Assembly (NCBI GenBank): GCA_035575925.1
Contig: DATLXK010000023.1
Location: 1-64,000 of the forward strand
Length of the DNA stretch: 64,000 nucleotides
DNA from: DASWTL01 sp035575925
GTDB taxonomy: Bacteria; Bacteroidota; Bacteroidia; Sphingobacteriales; Sphingobacteriaceae
Direction of reading: 5' to 3'
Below, piece by piece: positions 16,242-23,852 of this stretch (its first letter is position 1; every line of letters starts with the position of its first letter). Made by a program: the position numbers and the translations under genes. The notes beneath the pieces were generated by a model, which did no database searches, was not told the origin of the DNA, and saw only the letters and a program-made list of their open reading frames with translations.

Positions 16242-17198
16242 TTAGATGGCCTTTGCGATGTGTGAGTTTAAATTTGAAGTCTTTTGCTCCAATTTATATA
16301 TTAGCTCAACTTTGCTACTTACGCCTGTCTTTTCATAGACATTTTGAACGTGTTTAGTCACAGTTCTTTCGGCAATAAACAGCCTCTCTGCAATGTCTTT
16401 GTACTTAAATCCTTTCCGTATTAATTGAACAATTTCAGATTCTCTGCATGTTAACTGAAAGTTTTGACAGTTAACTTCAAAAGCAGCTGGTTCCATCCAA
16501 CCTGAATTAAACTCTTGAAGTTGTTCATATTCTACTCGTGCACTGGAAATGTACCGGGATATAAATAATAAGGTAATTACAATAAAGCCTCCATTAGTTA
16601 CTATTACTTCAACTAACTGAATGACGTGGAAATAAGACAGGGCAGGCATTGATGCCCACGGAATAACCGCGCAAAAAACAGCAATTACTTCAACTACGCT
16701 ATTCTGATTTGATCTCTGTTTGTATTTTATTGAAACAGCGTTATAAATAGCCCAAAGCAAAACAAATGAATAAAAAAATGGAATAACCACACCATAATTA
16801 ATAGCAAAATCTAAGTTCTCGTTAAAAGAGTAACCAATTACAAAAAAAGCTAAGTATGGAAGCAAAAGAAACAAAGGCACACCATAAACTGCATGAAAGC
16901 GCAGTCGCTTTAATTCAAAGCCCTTATAAAAATAATATGGGAAGTAAGAAGCCATTAAAAATCCACTCCCATACGCTATAATGTTCTGGGTGACTAACGA
17001 AATATCAAGCTTCGGATCTGGAAAAAGACCTCCGGTGATGTTATATGCAATAAGTAAGAAAAGCAGAATCAGATACCACATTCGGTTTTTATCCTGTGGC
17101 CTAAACAAATAATAGAGTATTTGATAAAAGAACATAACGATTTCGAGTATAACGAAAACGAATGTTACAATATGCATTTCTGTTCCGAATACGAGCAT
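16242..17198 (-). CDS. Membrane-anchored LuxR-type transcriptional regulator
   Basis: 318 residues. About seven hydrophobic helices fill residues 8-215. A short linker leads to a LuxR/GerE-type helix-turn-helix at about 245-305 (LTCRESEIVQLIRKGFKYKDIAERL, then ERTVTKHVQNVYEKTGVSSK). A seven-helix sensor fused directly to a DNA-binding domain implies membrane-tethered signalling without a separate kinase. It lies between rteC and a GNAT gene on the same strand, so ICE control is a plausible job (inference). Ligand unknown. Confidence 0.8.
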   Translation of the reverse strand: MLVFGTEMHIVTFVFVILEIVMFFYQILYYLFRPQDKNRMWYLILLFLLIAYNITGGLFPDPKLDISLVTQNIIAYGSGFLMASYFPYYFYKGFELKRLRFHAVYGVPLFLLLPYLAFFVIGYSFNENLDFAINYGVVIPFFYSFVLLWAIYNAVSIKYKQRSNQNSVVEVIAVFCAVIPWASMPALSYFHVIQLVEVIVTNGGFIVITLLFISRYISSARVEYEQLQEFNSGWMEPAAFEVNCQNFQLTCRESEIVQLIRKGFKYKDIAERLFIAERTVTKHVQNVYEKTGVSSKVELIYKLEQKTSNLNSHIAKAI

Positions 17199-17213
17199 AG
17201 GCGAATAGCTACT

Positions 17214-17789
17214 TTATGCCACTTCTTTCTTTAAAAAGAATAGCTTATAACTGAGATCAAGTTCATTGTAAACATCAAATCCGAACTTCTTATACCAAGG
17301 CAGATTTTTTAGAGTCGATGTTTCGAGATAGATAGGGCGGTTTTTAAGGCTACTATCCTTTATCACGTCATTAAGAAGTTCAGAACCGATTCCTGAGTTT
17401 TGATTAGCTGGCTCAACACCTATAAACCAAATGTAATACACAGGTTCCTCCGGCTGAAGCTTTTTAATTTTTGATTCCCTGGCCATCGCTTTTTTAATAT
17501 TGCTCACCCCGACGCATGAGAGTATCAGTTTCACATCAAGCCAAGTGGATTTTAATGTTGTTTTCTTTTTATCGGGATATAATATCAAAGCACAAGCCTT
17601 TTTATCGTCCGAAAGAAAAACTTCACCAAATAAGTAGCATACCTCAAATGAATAGTCCATCAAGGCTCTTACTCGATCTGTTCTTTTCTTGTCCTGTTTT
17701 ATAATGTAGTTTACGCTTTGATTGGTATCAAAAGACTTTGTTAGGATGTCTATAACCAAATTTTTTTCGTCATAAGTAGCCTTAATCAT
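17214..17789 (-). CDS. GNAT-family N-acetyltransferase
   Basis: 191 residues with the acetyl-CoA-binding signature around VEPANQNSGIGSELLNDV (about 125-142) and the following YLETSTLKNLPWYKKFGF segment typical of GNAT enzymes. Acceptor substrate unknown. It ends 16 bp before the LuxR-type gene starts, so the two are likely cotranscribed. Intergenic DNA 17790-17940 upstream holds overlapping short palindromes (TACCA...TGGTA at 17851-17865; GCTTG...CAAGC at 17858-17875) that may be its control region. Confidence 0.8.
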   Translation of the reverse strand: MIKATYDEKNLVIDILTKSFDTNQSVNYIIKQDKKRTDRVRALMDYSFEVCYLFGEVFLSDDKKACALILYPDKKKTTLKSTWLDVKLILSCVGVSNIKKAMARESKIKKLQPEEPVYYIWFIGVEPANQNSGIGSELLNDVIKDSSLKNRPIYLETSTLKNLPWYKKFGFDVYNELDLSYKLFFLKKEVA

Positions 17790-17940
17790 AGGTAGATTTT
17801 AGGTTAAGTTAATTTAAGATCAAAAAGTGAAGATAATTGCGCAAAAATTATACCATAGCTTGGTATTAATCAAGCGTTTAAACACCTATTTATAGGGAGT
17901 AACCACAACTGAGCTACATTAAGTAATAATTAACCTCTAC

Positions 17941-19950
17941 TTAAATTTGCAGCCCTCTCATTGGTGCACTTGAGGAATTATCCTCCTTTTCAGTGATTTC
18001 AGATGATTTTATGTTGCAAGATGGCAGCTCATCTGCGAGTAGCTCTTGAATATCTTGTTTGATTTGATAGTAGTTCATTTGTATCACCTCTGAATCGATT
18101 TGTCGAATAGCTGGAATGTTTTCGAACTGTTCTTCCTGTTTCCTTATTAGGTCATGATCATTGACAATTTCATTATGGAATACTTTTAGATCAATTTTGG
18201 TACTGGGCTCGTCAGCCACCATTCCCACAAACTCTCCTGAAGAAAGCGTTGAGATTTTAGAGGGAGGTATAGCTAAATCCAGTTGTGTAGACCTGTTAAT
18301 TGAGGTATCAGAACTATTTATTGATACACTCTGTTTCTGTTGTTGGATTTTGCCGAATCGGTCGGACAGTTGTTTTGCGGTATCTCCAGTCACCTGACCT
18401 GATATTATATTGCCCATAATGTTCATGATTACTTCGGCCTGTTCCTTGCCATAATCCTTTTTAAGTTGACTATAATCTTGAACAGCAAGTGTTGTAGCAA
18501 CTTTATTTGATCTTGCTGTAGCAATAAGGCTGTCAATGTTATTGAAGTATATAGTGGGAAATTCATCAAATATTAGGCTGCATTTATGCTTGTTTTTTTG
18601 ATTAACCAGCTTAATCATCCTGGAAACGTACAAGCTCAACACAGCTCCATAAACCTGTTGCTTTTGCGGGTTGTTTCCCATACAGATGATCTTGGGTTCA
18701 TCTTGATTATTTAAATCAAGTGTAAAATCGTTACCTGACAAAACATAATAGAGCGAGGGTGAGGACAATCTAGCCATGCTTATCTTGGCACTGGCCACCT
18801 GACCTTCAAGTTGATCATAGGCTTCATTCTTCCAGGCAGAGATAAATGGATTTATCAGAACTTCAATTTCAGGCTCGCCATTTAGTACAGCGAATAGATA
18901 TTTATACTCCACCTGCATCAATTCTATAACATGAGGCAAGGTGCAGTAAACTCCATCTTTATATTTCCTCAAATACCAGATTATCGCCGTGACGAAATTA
19001 ATGGGGGATTCTACAAAGAAATCACCCTGTTTTTTGATCCATTCTCTATTTAGACCAAGCATAATTGTTCTAGAAGCCTCTGTAGCATCTGTAACGTCGG
19101 TCATGCTAGCTGGATCAAGTGGGTTACAACGATGCGTACAGGTTAGATCTTCAAAATTAATAACGTAAAACAGAGGATTTACTTTGCTTGCGGGATTATT
19201 AAGAAGGCAGTTATAAGCGATTTTGGTTAAATCATCATATTTAAAGTCATATATGAACATGCTGAAACCCTTTTTTATGTGTTGGGTGATTATATGACGA
19301 ATTACGAAGTAAGATTTTCCTGAGCCTGGAGTTCCAAGGATTAATGTTCCTCTGAAAGGATTTATAATATTTATCCAACTATTTCGGGCCTTTCCTCTTA
19401 GGTGATACCTGGCAGGTAAGTTAATTGAAAATTCATTTTCCAATTTACGCTCCTCTTGCGGAAAGGTCTCGTTTTCTTTATTGAAGATATCACCTAAAAG
19501 CTGCATTTTTAATATTCTGGAAAGTCTTGTCCCGCTTGTTAATACTAGAATGTAGCCTATGCTCGTCAGGCCCATATAGCCATAGGCCGAGAAAGTGCTT
19601 GGTAAATCTGAGTGTAGAAATAGTTGACTTGAGAAATATAAAATGACCCCGACAAGGGATAGCGCTGCTAGATTTTTAGCATTGGTTTTTTCGTCTTTTC
19701 TTCCTTTAACGCCCAATAGTGATATTAAAAGGAGCCCCAATGCGGTTGTTTTCGCTACAAACACTGACTTGAAAATTTCAATTCGAGCAATCGAGGATAG
19801 TATTTTATCTGTAATAACGGAAGAAAACCCGTTGTCCCGGAATACAAAATAACAGCTCAGGTACAATTGGATGGCTAATATTGAAATGGATAGTAATCTT
19901 GTAAAATCCATTATTTTTCTAAGTCCTTGTTCATTTTCTCCGGTTCCCAT
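17941..19950 (-). CDS. mobC: Type IV coupling protein (MobC/VirD4 class)
   Basis: 669 residues. N-terminal membrane helices (about 15-36, 57-80, 96-112, 122-140) precede a VirD4/TraG-type ATPase with Walker A GTPGSGKS (206-213), IYDFKYDDL (233-241) and Walker B SLIFDEFP (458-465), then AVQDYSQL. Coupling proteins bring the relaxase-DNA complex to the secretion channel. It follows the relaxase after 5 bp, the MobA-MobB-MobC order known from Bacteroidetes ICEs. The last 60 residues are acidic/Ser-rich, likely disordered. Apparently intact. Confidence 0.9.
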   Translation of the reverse strand: MGTGENEQGLRKIMDFTRLLSISILAIQLYLSCYFVFRDNGFSSVITDKILSSIARIEIFKSVFVAKTTALGLLLISLLGVKGRKDEKTNAKNLAALSLVGVILYFSSQLFLHSDLPSTFSAYGYMGLTSIGYILVLTSGTRLSRILKMQLLGDIFNKENETFPQEERKLENEFSINLPARYHLRGKARNSWINIINPFRGTLILGTPGSGKSYFVIRHIITQHIKKGFSMFIYDFKYDDLTKIAYNCLLNNPASKVNPLFYVINFEDLTCTHRCNPLDPASMTDVTDATEASRTIMLGLNREWIKKQGDFFVESPINFVTAIIWYLRKYKDGVYCTLPHVIELMQVEYKYLFAVLNGEPEIEVLINPFISAWKNEAYDQLEGQVASAKISMARLSSPSLYYVLSGNDFTLDLNNQDEPKIICMGNNPQKQQVYGAVLSLYVSRMIKLVNQKNKHKCSLIFDEFPTIYFNNIDSLIATARSNKVATTLAVQDYSQLKKDYGKEQAEVIMNIMGNIISGQVTGDTAKQLSDRFGKIQQQKQSVSINSSDTSINRSTQLDLAIPPSKISTLSSGEFVGMVADEPSTKIDLKVFHNEIVNDHDLIRKQEEQFENIPAIRQIDSEVIQMNYYQIKQDIQELLADELPSCNIKSSEITEKEDNSSSAPMRGLQI

Positions 19951-19955
19951 GATTC

Positions 19956-21194
19956 TTAACTGGTTAATCGTTTGCGTTTCTTCTTCCTGCCGTTTTTGAG
20001 TAGTTCAGGAGAAGTTTGATCTTGATAGTCAACTTGTAAAAGGCTACTTACGAGGGATTTTTCACTGGAGAAGTGCTTAATCTCCCTTGAAGTAGTATTA
20101 TTATCAGACGCACAAGGTAAGCCAGCAGGAGGTTGATTTAGCTTATAAGCCTGCGGCTGATCAAACTTTGCTAGCAGTGCTGGAGCGCTATAGGATTTTC
20201 CTAAATCGCTCCCATTAAATACTACTTGATGTTGATGGTCTACAAAGGTTACCCCGAAAATACGCCCCTCTTCGTTCTTTCTAAAAATGACTTGTATTTC
20301 CTTGGCCGCTAATGCCAGTATAAAACCAGCCTGACTCATTTTTGTATTGGCTACCCTTTCGATAGTATTTTGTAAATGCTGTTTGTGTGGCTTTCGTAGG
20401 GAATCATTTAGTTCATACCGTTTTTCTATATTCTTTAAGGTAGGCCTTCCATATATGCTACTTGCCTTGATAGGAACTCCAACTTTTGTTCCGTTGCCAT
20501 TGGTTACCCAATAAACAAGTCCGTTTTTGGAATACATTCTGGAATCTTTTGCTCCGCGGTCTGCAATTACGTTGAAGTGGCTCAAAACAGCATTGAACTC
20601 TGGAAGACTGGTGAATCTATAATTTTTAATTACGCCTGATACGACATTGGTTAATGCCCGTTTAGTGTCAATCTTTCCATATTCAACCTTTTCAAGCTTG
20701 CCATTCAAGCTATGAATTTGTGCTCGACTCGAGGCTTGGATTAATCCATATTCCCTCTCAATATGTTTTCTTGCTACCTCTGATTTTGTCTTCCCCAAGT
20801 TATGGAGAGGTATCCGTTCGCCGGTTGTTTTAATATTTGTACTAACAATATGGATATGCGAATGACCAGCATCATCGTGCCTGTATACTAGATACGGCTG
20901 ATTTCCAAAACCAATTCTTTCCATGTAGTCAAAAGCGATCTGATTCATTTTATCTCTTTCTAAATGTTCACCCACTGCAAAGTTTAAGGAGATATGTACT
21001 GTATTCGTCTTGGTTATTCTATTTTTTGCAGCTAGATCTTCTAACCGTGAAAGCTTATCGGAAAAACTCAAAAAAGGGATGTCCTTCTGAAATCCGTTTT
21101 CCCAGATCAATTCTGCTTTACCTTTAGCAACCTTATTTTCATTATACTTTAAAGCTCCGATAATGCTTTTCCCGCTGATGATCTTTGAGACCAT
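19956..21194 (-). CDS. mobB: MobB relaxase (MOBP-like mobilisation nuclease)
   Basis: 412 residues. The relaxase domain occupies the N-terminal 200 residues: motif III HDDAGHSHIHI at 106-116 holds the metal-binding histidine triad, and IGFGNQPYLVYRH precedes it. The catalytic tyrosine is expected in the N-terminal motif; Tyr17 in ALKYNENK is the candidate. The protein nicks oriT and stays covalently bound to the transferred strand. The C-terminal half is basic (final KNGRKKKRKRL). Its start overlaps mobA by 46 bp, so the genes are translationally coupled. Confidence 0.9.
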   Translation of the reverse strand: MVSKIISGKSIIGALKYNENKVAKGKAELIWENGFQKDIPFLSFSDKLSRLEDLAAKNRITKTNTVHISLNFAVGEHLERDKMNQIAFDYMERIGFGNQPYLVYRHDDAGHSHIHIVSTNIKTTGERIPLHNLGKTKSEVARKHIEREYGLIQASSRAQIHSLNGKLEKVEYGKIDTKRALTNVVSGVIKNYRFTSLPEFNAVLSHFNVIADRGAKDSRMYSKNGLVYWVTNGNGTKVGVPIKASSIYGRPTLKNIEKRYELNDSLRKPHKQHLQNTIERVANTKMSQAGFILALAAKEIQVIFRKNEEGRIFGVTFVDHQHQVVFNGSDLGKSYSAPALLAKFDQPQAYKLNQPPAGLPCASDNNTTSREIKHFSSEKSLVSSLLQVDYQDQTSPELLKNGRKKKRKRLTS

Positions 21195-21571
21195 ATATCT
21201 GAATATAAATGAACACGTTCTTTAATTTCTTTGATTGAAGGTTCCAGTTGGTCACGGAGAATAGTAAGCATTGATTGCCACATGTGTGCGTCCGGCGTAC
21301 CCATTACACTGTTTAATTTTTTCACAGCCTGATTGAAGTTTACACCAACGTAATTAAGTTCTTTACGAAGCTGAATTAGTTCCTCGAGCACATCATCCAT
21401 AGACTGATCCCGGTAAACTACGGTGATCTTCCTTTCCAGCAGTACATCTCTTGCGTATTCGGTGACATTACGAAGCATGCTTTTTTTATAGCGATCACTA
21501 ATCGTTTTAAATTCGTCCGGTGTAAGACGAATATTAACCCATTTCGTTCTATGAATTTGTTTTTTAGGCAT
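21149..21571 (-). CDS. mobA: MobA relaxosome accessory protein (ribbon-helix-helix)
   Basis: 140 residues. WVNIRLTPDEFKTISDRYKKS and the following NVTEYARDVLLER look like a ribbon-helix-helix DNA-binding fold (about 10-52). The middle segment ELIQLRKELNYVGVNFNQAVKKLN is the conserved Bacteroidetes MobA/MobC mobilisation motif. It should bind oriT and position the relaxase; a strong candidate oriT lies 71-105 bp upstream of its start codon. First gene of the mob operon. Confidence 0.88.
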   Translation of the reverse strand: MPKKQIHRTKWVNIRLTPDEFKTISDRYKKSMLRNVTEYARDVLLERKITVVYRDQSMDDVLEELIQLRKELNYVGVNFNQAVKKLNSVMGTPDAHMWQSMLTILRDQLEPSIKEIKERVHLYSDIWSQRSSAGKALSEL

Positions 21572-21584
21572 AATCTTACTCCTT

Positions 21585-21609
21585 AAAAATCCGACTTCGG
21601 AGGATTTTT
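21585..21609 (-). promoter_or_regulatory. Hairpin in the mobA leader
   Basis: AAAAATCC and GGATTTTT form an 8-bp inverted repeat around a 9-base centre, 14 bp upstream of the mobA start; further Ts follow on the plus strand. It may terminate rightward transcripts or attenuate mob expression. Confidence 0.45.
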
Positions 21610-21641
21610 TTTAATGAACCCAACTGACTTTGGAAGGAAGG

Positions 21642-21676
21642 GCAAGATCCATTTGTGTAACAAATGTACATCTTGC
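21642..21676. other. oriT: Candidate origin of transfer (oriT)
   Basis: A nested inverted repeat: outer arms GCAAGAT/ATCTTGC (21642-21648, 21670-21676) and inner arms CATTTGT/ACAAATG (21650-21656, 21660-21666) around a GTA loop. The right outer arm contains CATCTTGC, seven of eight positions matching the IncP nic consensus YATCCTGY used by MOBP relaxases. Location upstream of mobA, which overlaps mobB, fits oriT. Confidence 0.6.
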
Positions 21677-21710
21677 TGACTGCTTCAAAGAGGCGGTCTA
21701 ACGCTCTTAA

Positions 21711-21950
21711 TTAACTCATAAATAATTTTGATCTGCTTCGTAAATAGCCGCTAGCTTTTTGTTTTTGCCACATCCAGTCAAGTGCTTTCGCCCGCCAGTT
21801 TTTCACTGGGATTCCCTTTAGGCCTTTCCAGCTTCGGTCATCGTATTCCTTGAAAAATTCTTCTGCATCATTTGCTTCAAAGCCTTTTTGGTCAAAGTAA
21901 ATAGCTATCTGAATAAAGGAAGGTTTATCAGTTGTCCACGTTTGGCCCAT
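21711..21950 (-). CDS. Small conserved ICE protein of unknown function
   Basis: 79 residues, soluble and aromatic-rich, with the block AEEFFKEYDDRSWKGLKGIPVKNWRAKALDWMW. This Trp-rich pattern recurs in small proteins of Bacteroidetes mobile elements, often near replication or excision genes. It resembles the C-terminal helicase-loader-like tail of some plasmid primosomal proteins, but I would not assign it. It follows the HTH gene after 2 bp, so the two form one unit reading toward mobA. Confidence 0.65.
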   Translation of the reverse strand: MGQTWTTDKPSFIQIAIYFDQKGFEANDAEEFFKEYDDRSWKGLKGIPVKNWRAKALDWMWQKQKASGYLRSRSKLFMS

Positions 21951-21952
21951 GA

Positions 21953-22294
21953 TTAATGAATTAAAAAGAGATCCTCTTTTTTGACTTTTTTCGATTCCAT
22001 CATTGATGAAATATCTTCGTAGTCGTAGTATATGGCGCCACCGATTTTCGTGAACGGCAGAGTGCCTGTGTCTCGTAAGGTTTGTAAAAAACCATGTGAT
22101 ATACCTAATAGCTTTTTAACTTCCGTGGACTTCAGCCACTTTTTTCCAGGCTGTCCGATACTTTCTTTTATGATGCGCTTAAACTCATTAAGCATTTCAT
22201 CTTTAAAAGCTGCTAAATCACCTTGTGTTAGCAATTGGTCTTTGGTAGGAATAAGAGAGCGAACTCCTTTACCTTGTTGAGATACTGCTGTCAT
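21953..22294 (-). CDS. Excisionase-like helix-turn-helix protein
   Basis: 113 residues. The C-terminal half is a MerR/excisionase-type winged helix (about 50-105): WLKSTEVKKLLGISHGFLQTLRDTGTLPFTKIGGAIYYDYEDI. Such proteins in Bacteroidetes ICEs act as recombination directionality factors or as regulators of mob genes. It is the first gene downstream of dyad site 2, with a short 6-bp inverted repeat (22294-22314) touching its start codon. Xis versus regulator cannot be separated from sequence alone. Confidence 0.8.
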   Translation of the reverse strand: MTAVSQQGKGVRSLIPTKDQLLTQGDLAAFKDEMLNEFKRIIKESIGQPGKKWLKSTEVKKLLGISHGFLQTLRDTGTLPFTKIGGAIYYDYEDISSMMESKKVKKEDLFLIH

Positions 22295-22314
22295 AGTTCT
22301 AAGATTTTGAACTA

Positions 22315-22371
22315 CAAAGGAAGGTTAGGCCCTAAAATAAAACACACACCTTACACCGGAGGTGTGTGTTT
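22315..22371 (-). promoter_or_regulatory. Promoter of the excisionase-like gene with 32-bp dyad (site 2)
   Basis: The dyad AAACACACACCT/AGGTGTGTGTTT (22340-22371) repeats site 1 at 11461-11492; only the first two of the eight central bases differ. On the minus strand GTTTT is followed by exactly 16 bases and TTCCTTTG (22315-22322), one mismatch from TAnnTTTG. Start codon at 22294. Confidence 0.6.
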
Positions 22372-22823
22372 TTTAATGAATATGCTTCTGGCCTTTCTAT
22401 ATTTGTTGGGTGGCTAAGTCTTGTTTGCCAATGAATTACATGATGGAAACACCTGGCACTGAATTAAACCCTAGAAACGCCTTAGAAAACAAGAAGAACT
22501 ATCACAGACTTTATCAATGACCTACCATTTAACGAGGTTTGGATTTATACAGGATATTATTCTGATAATGACGGCAGTAATGCTGAATACAGCCTGATAC
22601 CATTAAAGTTATCAGACGAGAAGTTTCAAGAACTAAGTGAGAGACTAAATGGCAACCGGTCAGGGTATGTAAAATAAACTATGTCATTGGTCTCAAGTCG
22701 CTTCACTGGTCAAGAGCTTTCACGGCATAAATTCTCCTGTATCAGTCCGATTTTATTCCTTCTTCTCTTGCCAAGCTCATTGGCTTTTGAGGAGGGCTAA
22801 CCAAGAAATGATTTACTGTGTAT
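22372..22823. other. Non-coding stretch around a broken gene
   Basis: Apart from the frameshifted small gene at 22431-22677, I see no supported coding region, RNA or clear repeat between the dyad and the end of the PDDEXK nuclease gene. The last 145 bp have no recognisable structure. Confidence 0.5.
22431..22677 (+). pseudogene. Frameshifted small gene, unknown product
   Basis: An ATG frame at 22431 (or 22440/22443) encodes METPGTELNPRNALENKK and then runs to a TGA at 22518-22520. In another frame, from about 22498 to the TAA at 22675-22677, a protein-like text continues: TITDFINDLPFNEVWIYTGY and LIPLKLSDEKFQELSERLNG. Joined across the A-rich run at about 22491-22499 these give one acidic protein of about 80 residues. 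One extra base in that run would explain the break. No family recognised. It may be a decayed cargo gene or a sequencing error. Confidence 0.5.
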
Positions 22824-23852
22824 TTATTCCAGCTGTTTTTTCAGATCCTCTTTACTTGGCAAATAGAGTTTATATTCTTTGGCAAATATCTGATTGTTAT
22901 TTTCAGGCAGAGTAAACTCAACTATTGCTTTGTTTTCTTCCTTACATAAAATTATCCCTATGGTTGGATTTTCGTCAGCTAGTTTTATCCTGCGGTCGTG
23001 ATAATTTACATACATCTGCATCTGCCCAATATCCTGATGGGTCAATTTTCCAATCTTCAAATCGATCAATACGAAACATCTTAGTAATCGGTTATAAAAT
23101 ACCAAATCTACATAGAAGTGATCTCCCTCTAATGAAATGCGCTTTTGCCTTCCTTCAAAAAGGAAACCCTTCCCAAGTTCAAGCATAAAGTTTTCAAGCT
23201 TATTGATTATGGCCGTTTCAAGATCGTTTTCTGAATACTTGCGATCTTCTTCAAGGTTCAAGAATTCAAGGACAAAAGGAGATTTCAACGCATCAATCGG
23301 CGTTTCCAAGACTTGGCCTCTGCTTGATAGTGATTGAACAGCGTTTTTGTCCTTGCTTAACGCAAGACGCTCATATAAAGATGAATTAACTTGTCTTTGC
23401 ATTTCACGAATAGACCAATTACTATTTACGGCTTCAAGTTCATAAAAACTGCGTTCTTTGTCATCTTGTACTTTAAGAAGGTGAAAATAATGGGTCCAGC
23501 TTAATTTAAAAGCATCCTGAAAGGTAGAGAAAGATGGTTTAGAAGATTTCCGAATCAGTGATTCGGAAATCTTTGTATGGTAAATGAGATAAAACTTTCT
23601 AAATTTTTCCAGATTATCTACCGAATATCCCTTGCCATATTCGTTGGATAATTGAAAGCTCAATTGCTTTAAGGTTTCCTGAGAATAAGAAGCACGCTCT
23701 TCTCCACCTTGTTCATGCTCAATAATTATCTTACCGATATTATAATATGTATATACCATTACAGTATTCACATGCCTTACAACTGATTTCCTTGATTCCT
23801 CAATAAATCCTCTTATGGAAATAAAAAGGCTGTTACTTAATGCCTGATCCAT
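22824..23852 (-). CDS. PDDEXK nuclease-fold protein, DUF1016/YhcG family
   Basis: 342 residues. The N-terminal DUF1016 domain (about 1-165) shows YYNIGKIIIEHEQGG, GKGYSVDNLEKFRKFY and LSWTHYFHLLKV. The C-terminal PDDEXK domain (about 180-335) has LGKGFLFEGRQKRI, then DHFYVDLVFYNRLLRCFVLIDLK, with Asp of VDLVFY and the D-L-K triad as putative catalytic residues, and GQMQMYVNYHD. The family is widespread on mobile elements and beside restriction systems; its biological role is not settled. Its ATG overlaps the integrase stop by one base (TAATG), implying coupled translation. Confidence 0.88.
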   Translation of the reverse strand: MDQALSNSLFISIRGFIEESRKSVVRHVNTVMVYTYYNIGKIIIEHEQGGEERASYSQETLKQLSFQLSNEYGKGYSVDNLEKFRKFYLIYHTKISESLIRKSSKPSFSTFQDAFKLSWTHYFHLLKVQDDKERSFYELEAVNSNWSIREMQRQVNSSLYERLALSKDKNAVQSLSSRGQVLETPIDALKSPFVLEFLNLEEDRKYSENDLETAIINKLENFMLELGKGFLFEGRQKRISLEGDHFYVDLVFYNRLLRCFVLIDLKIGKLTHQDIGQMQMYVNYHDRRIKLADENPTIGIILCKEENKAIVEFTLPENNNQIFAKEYKLYLPSKEDLKKQLE

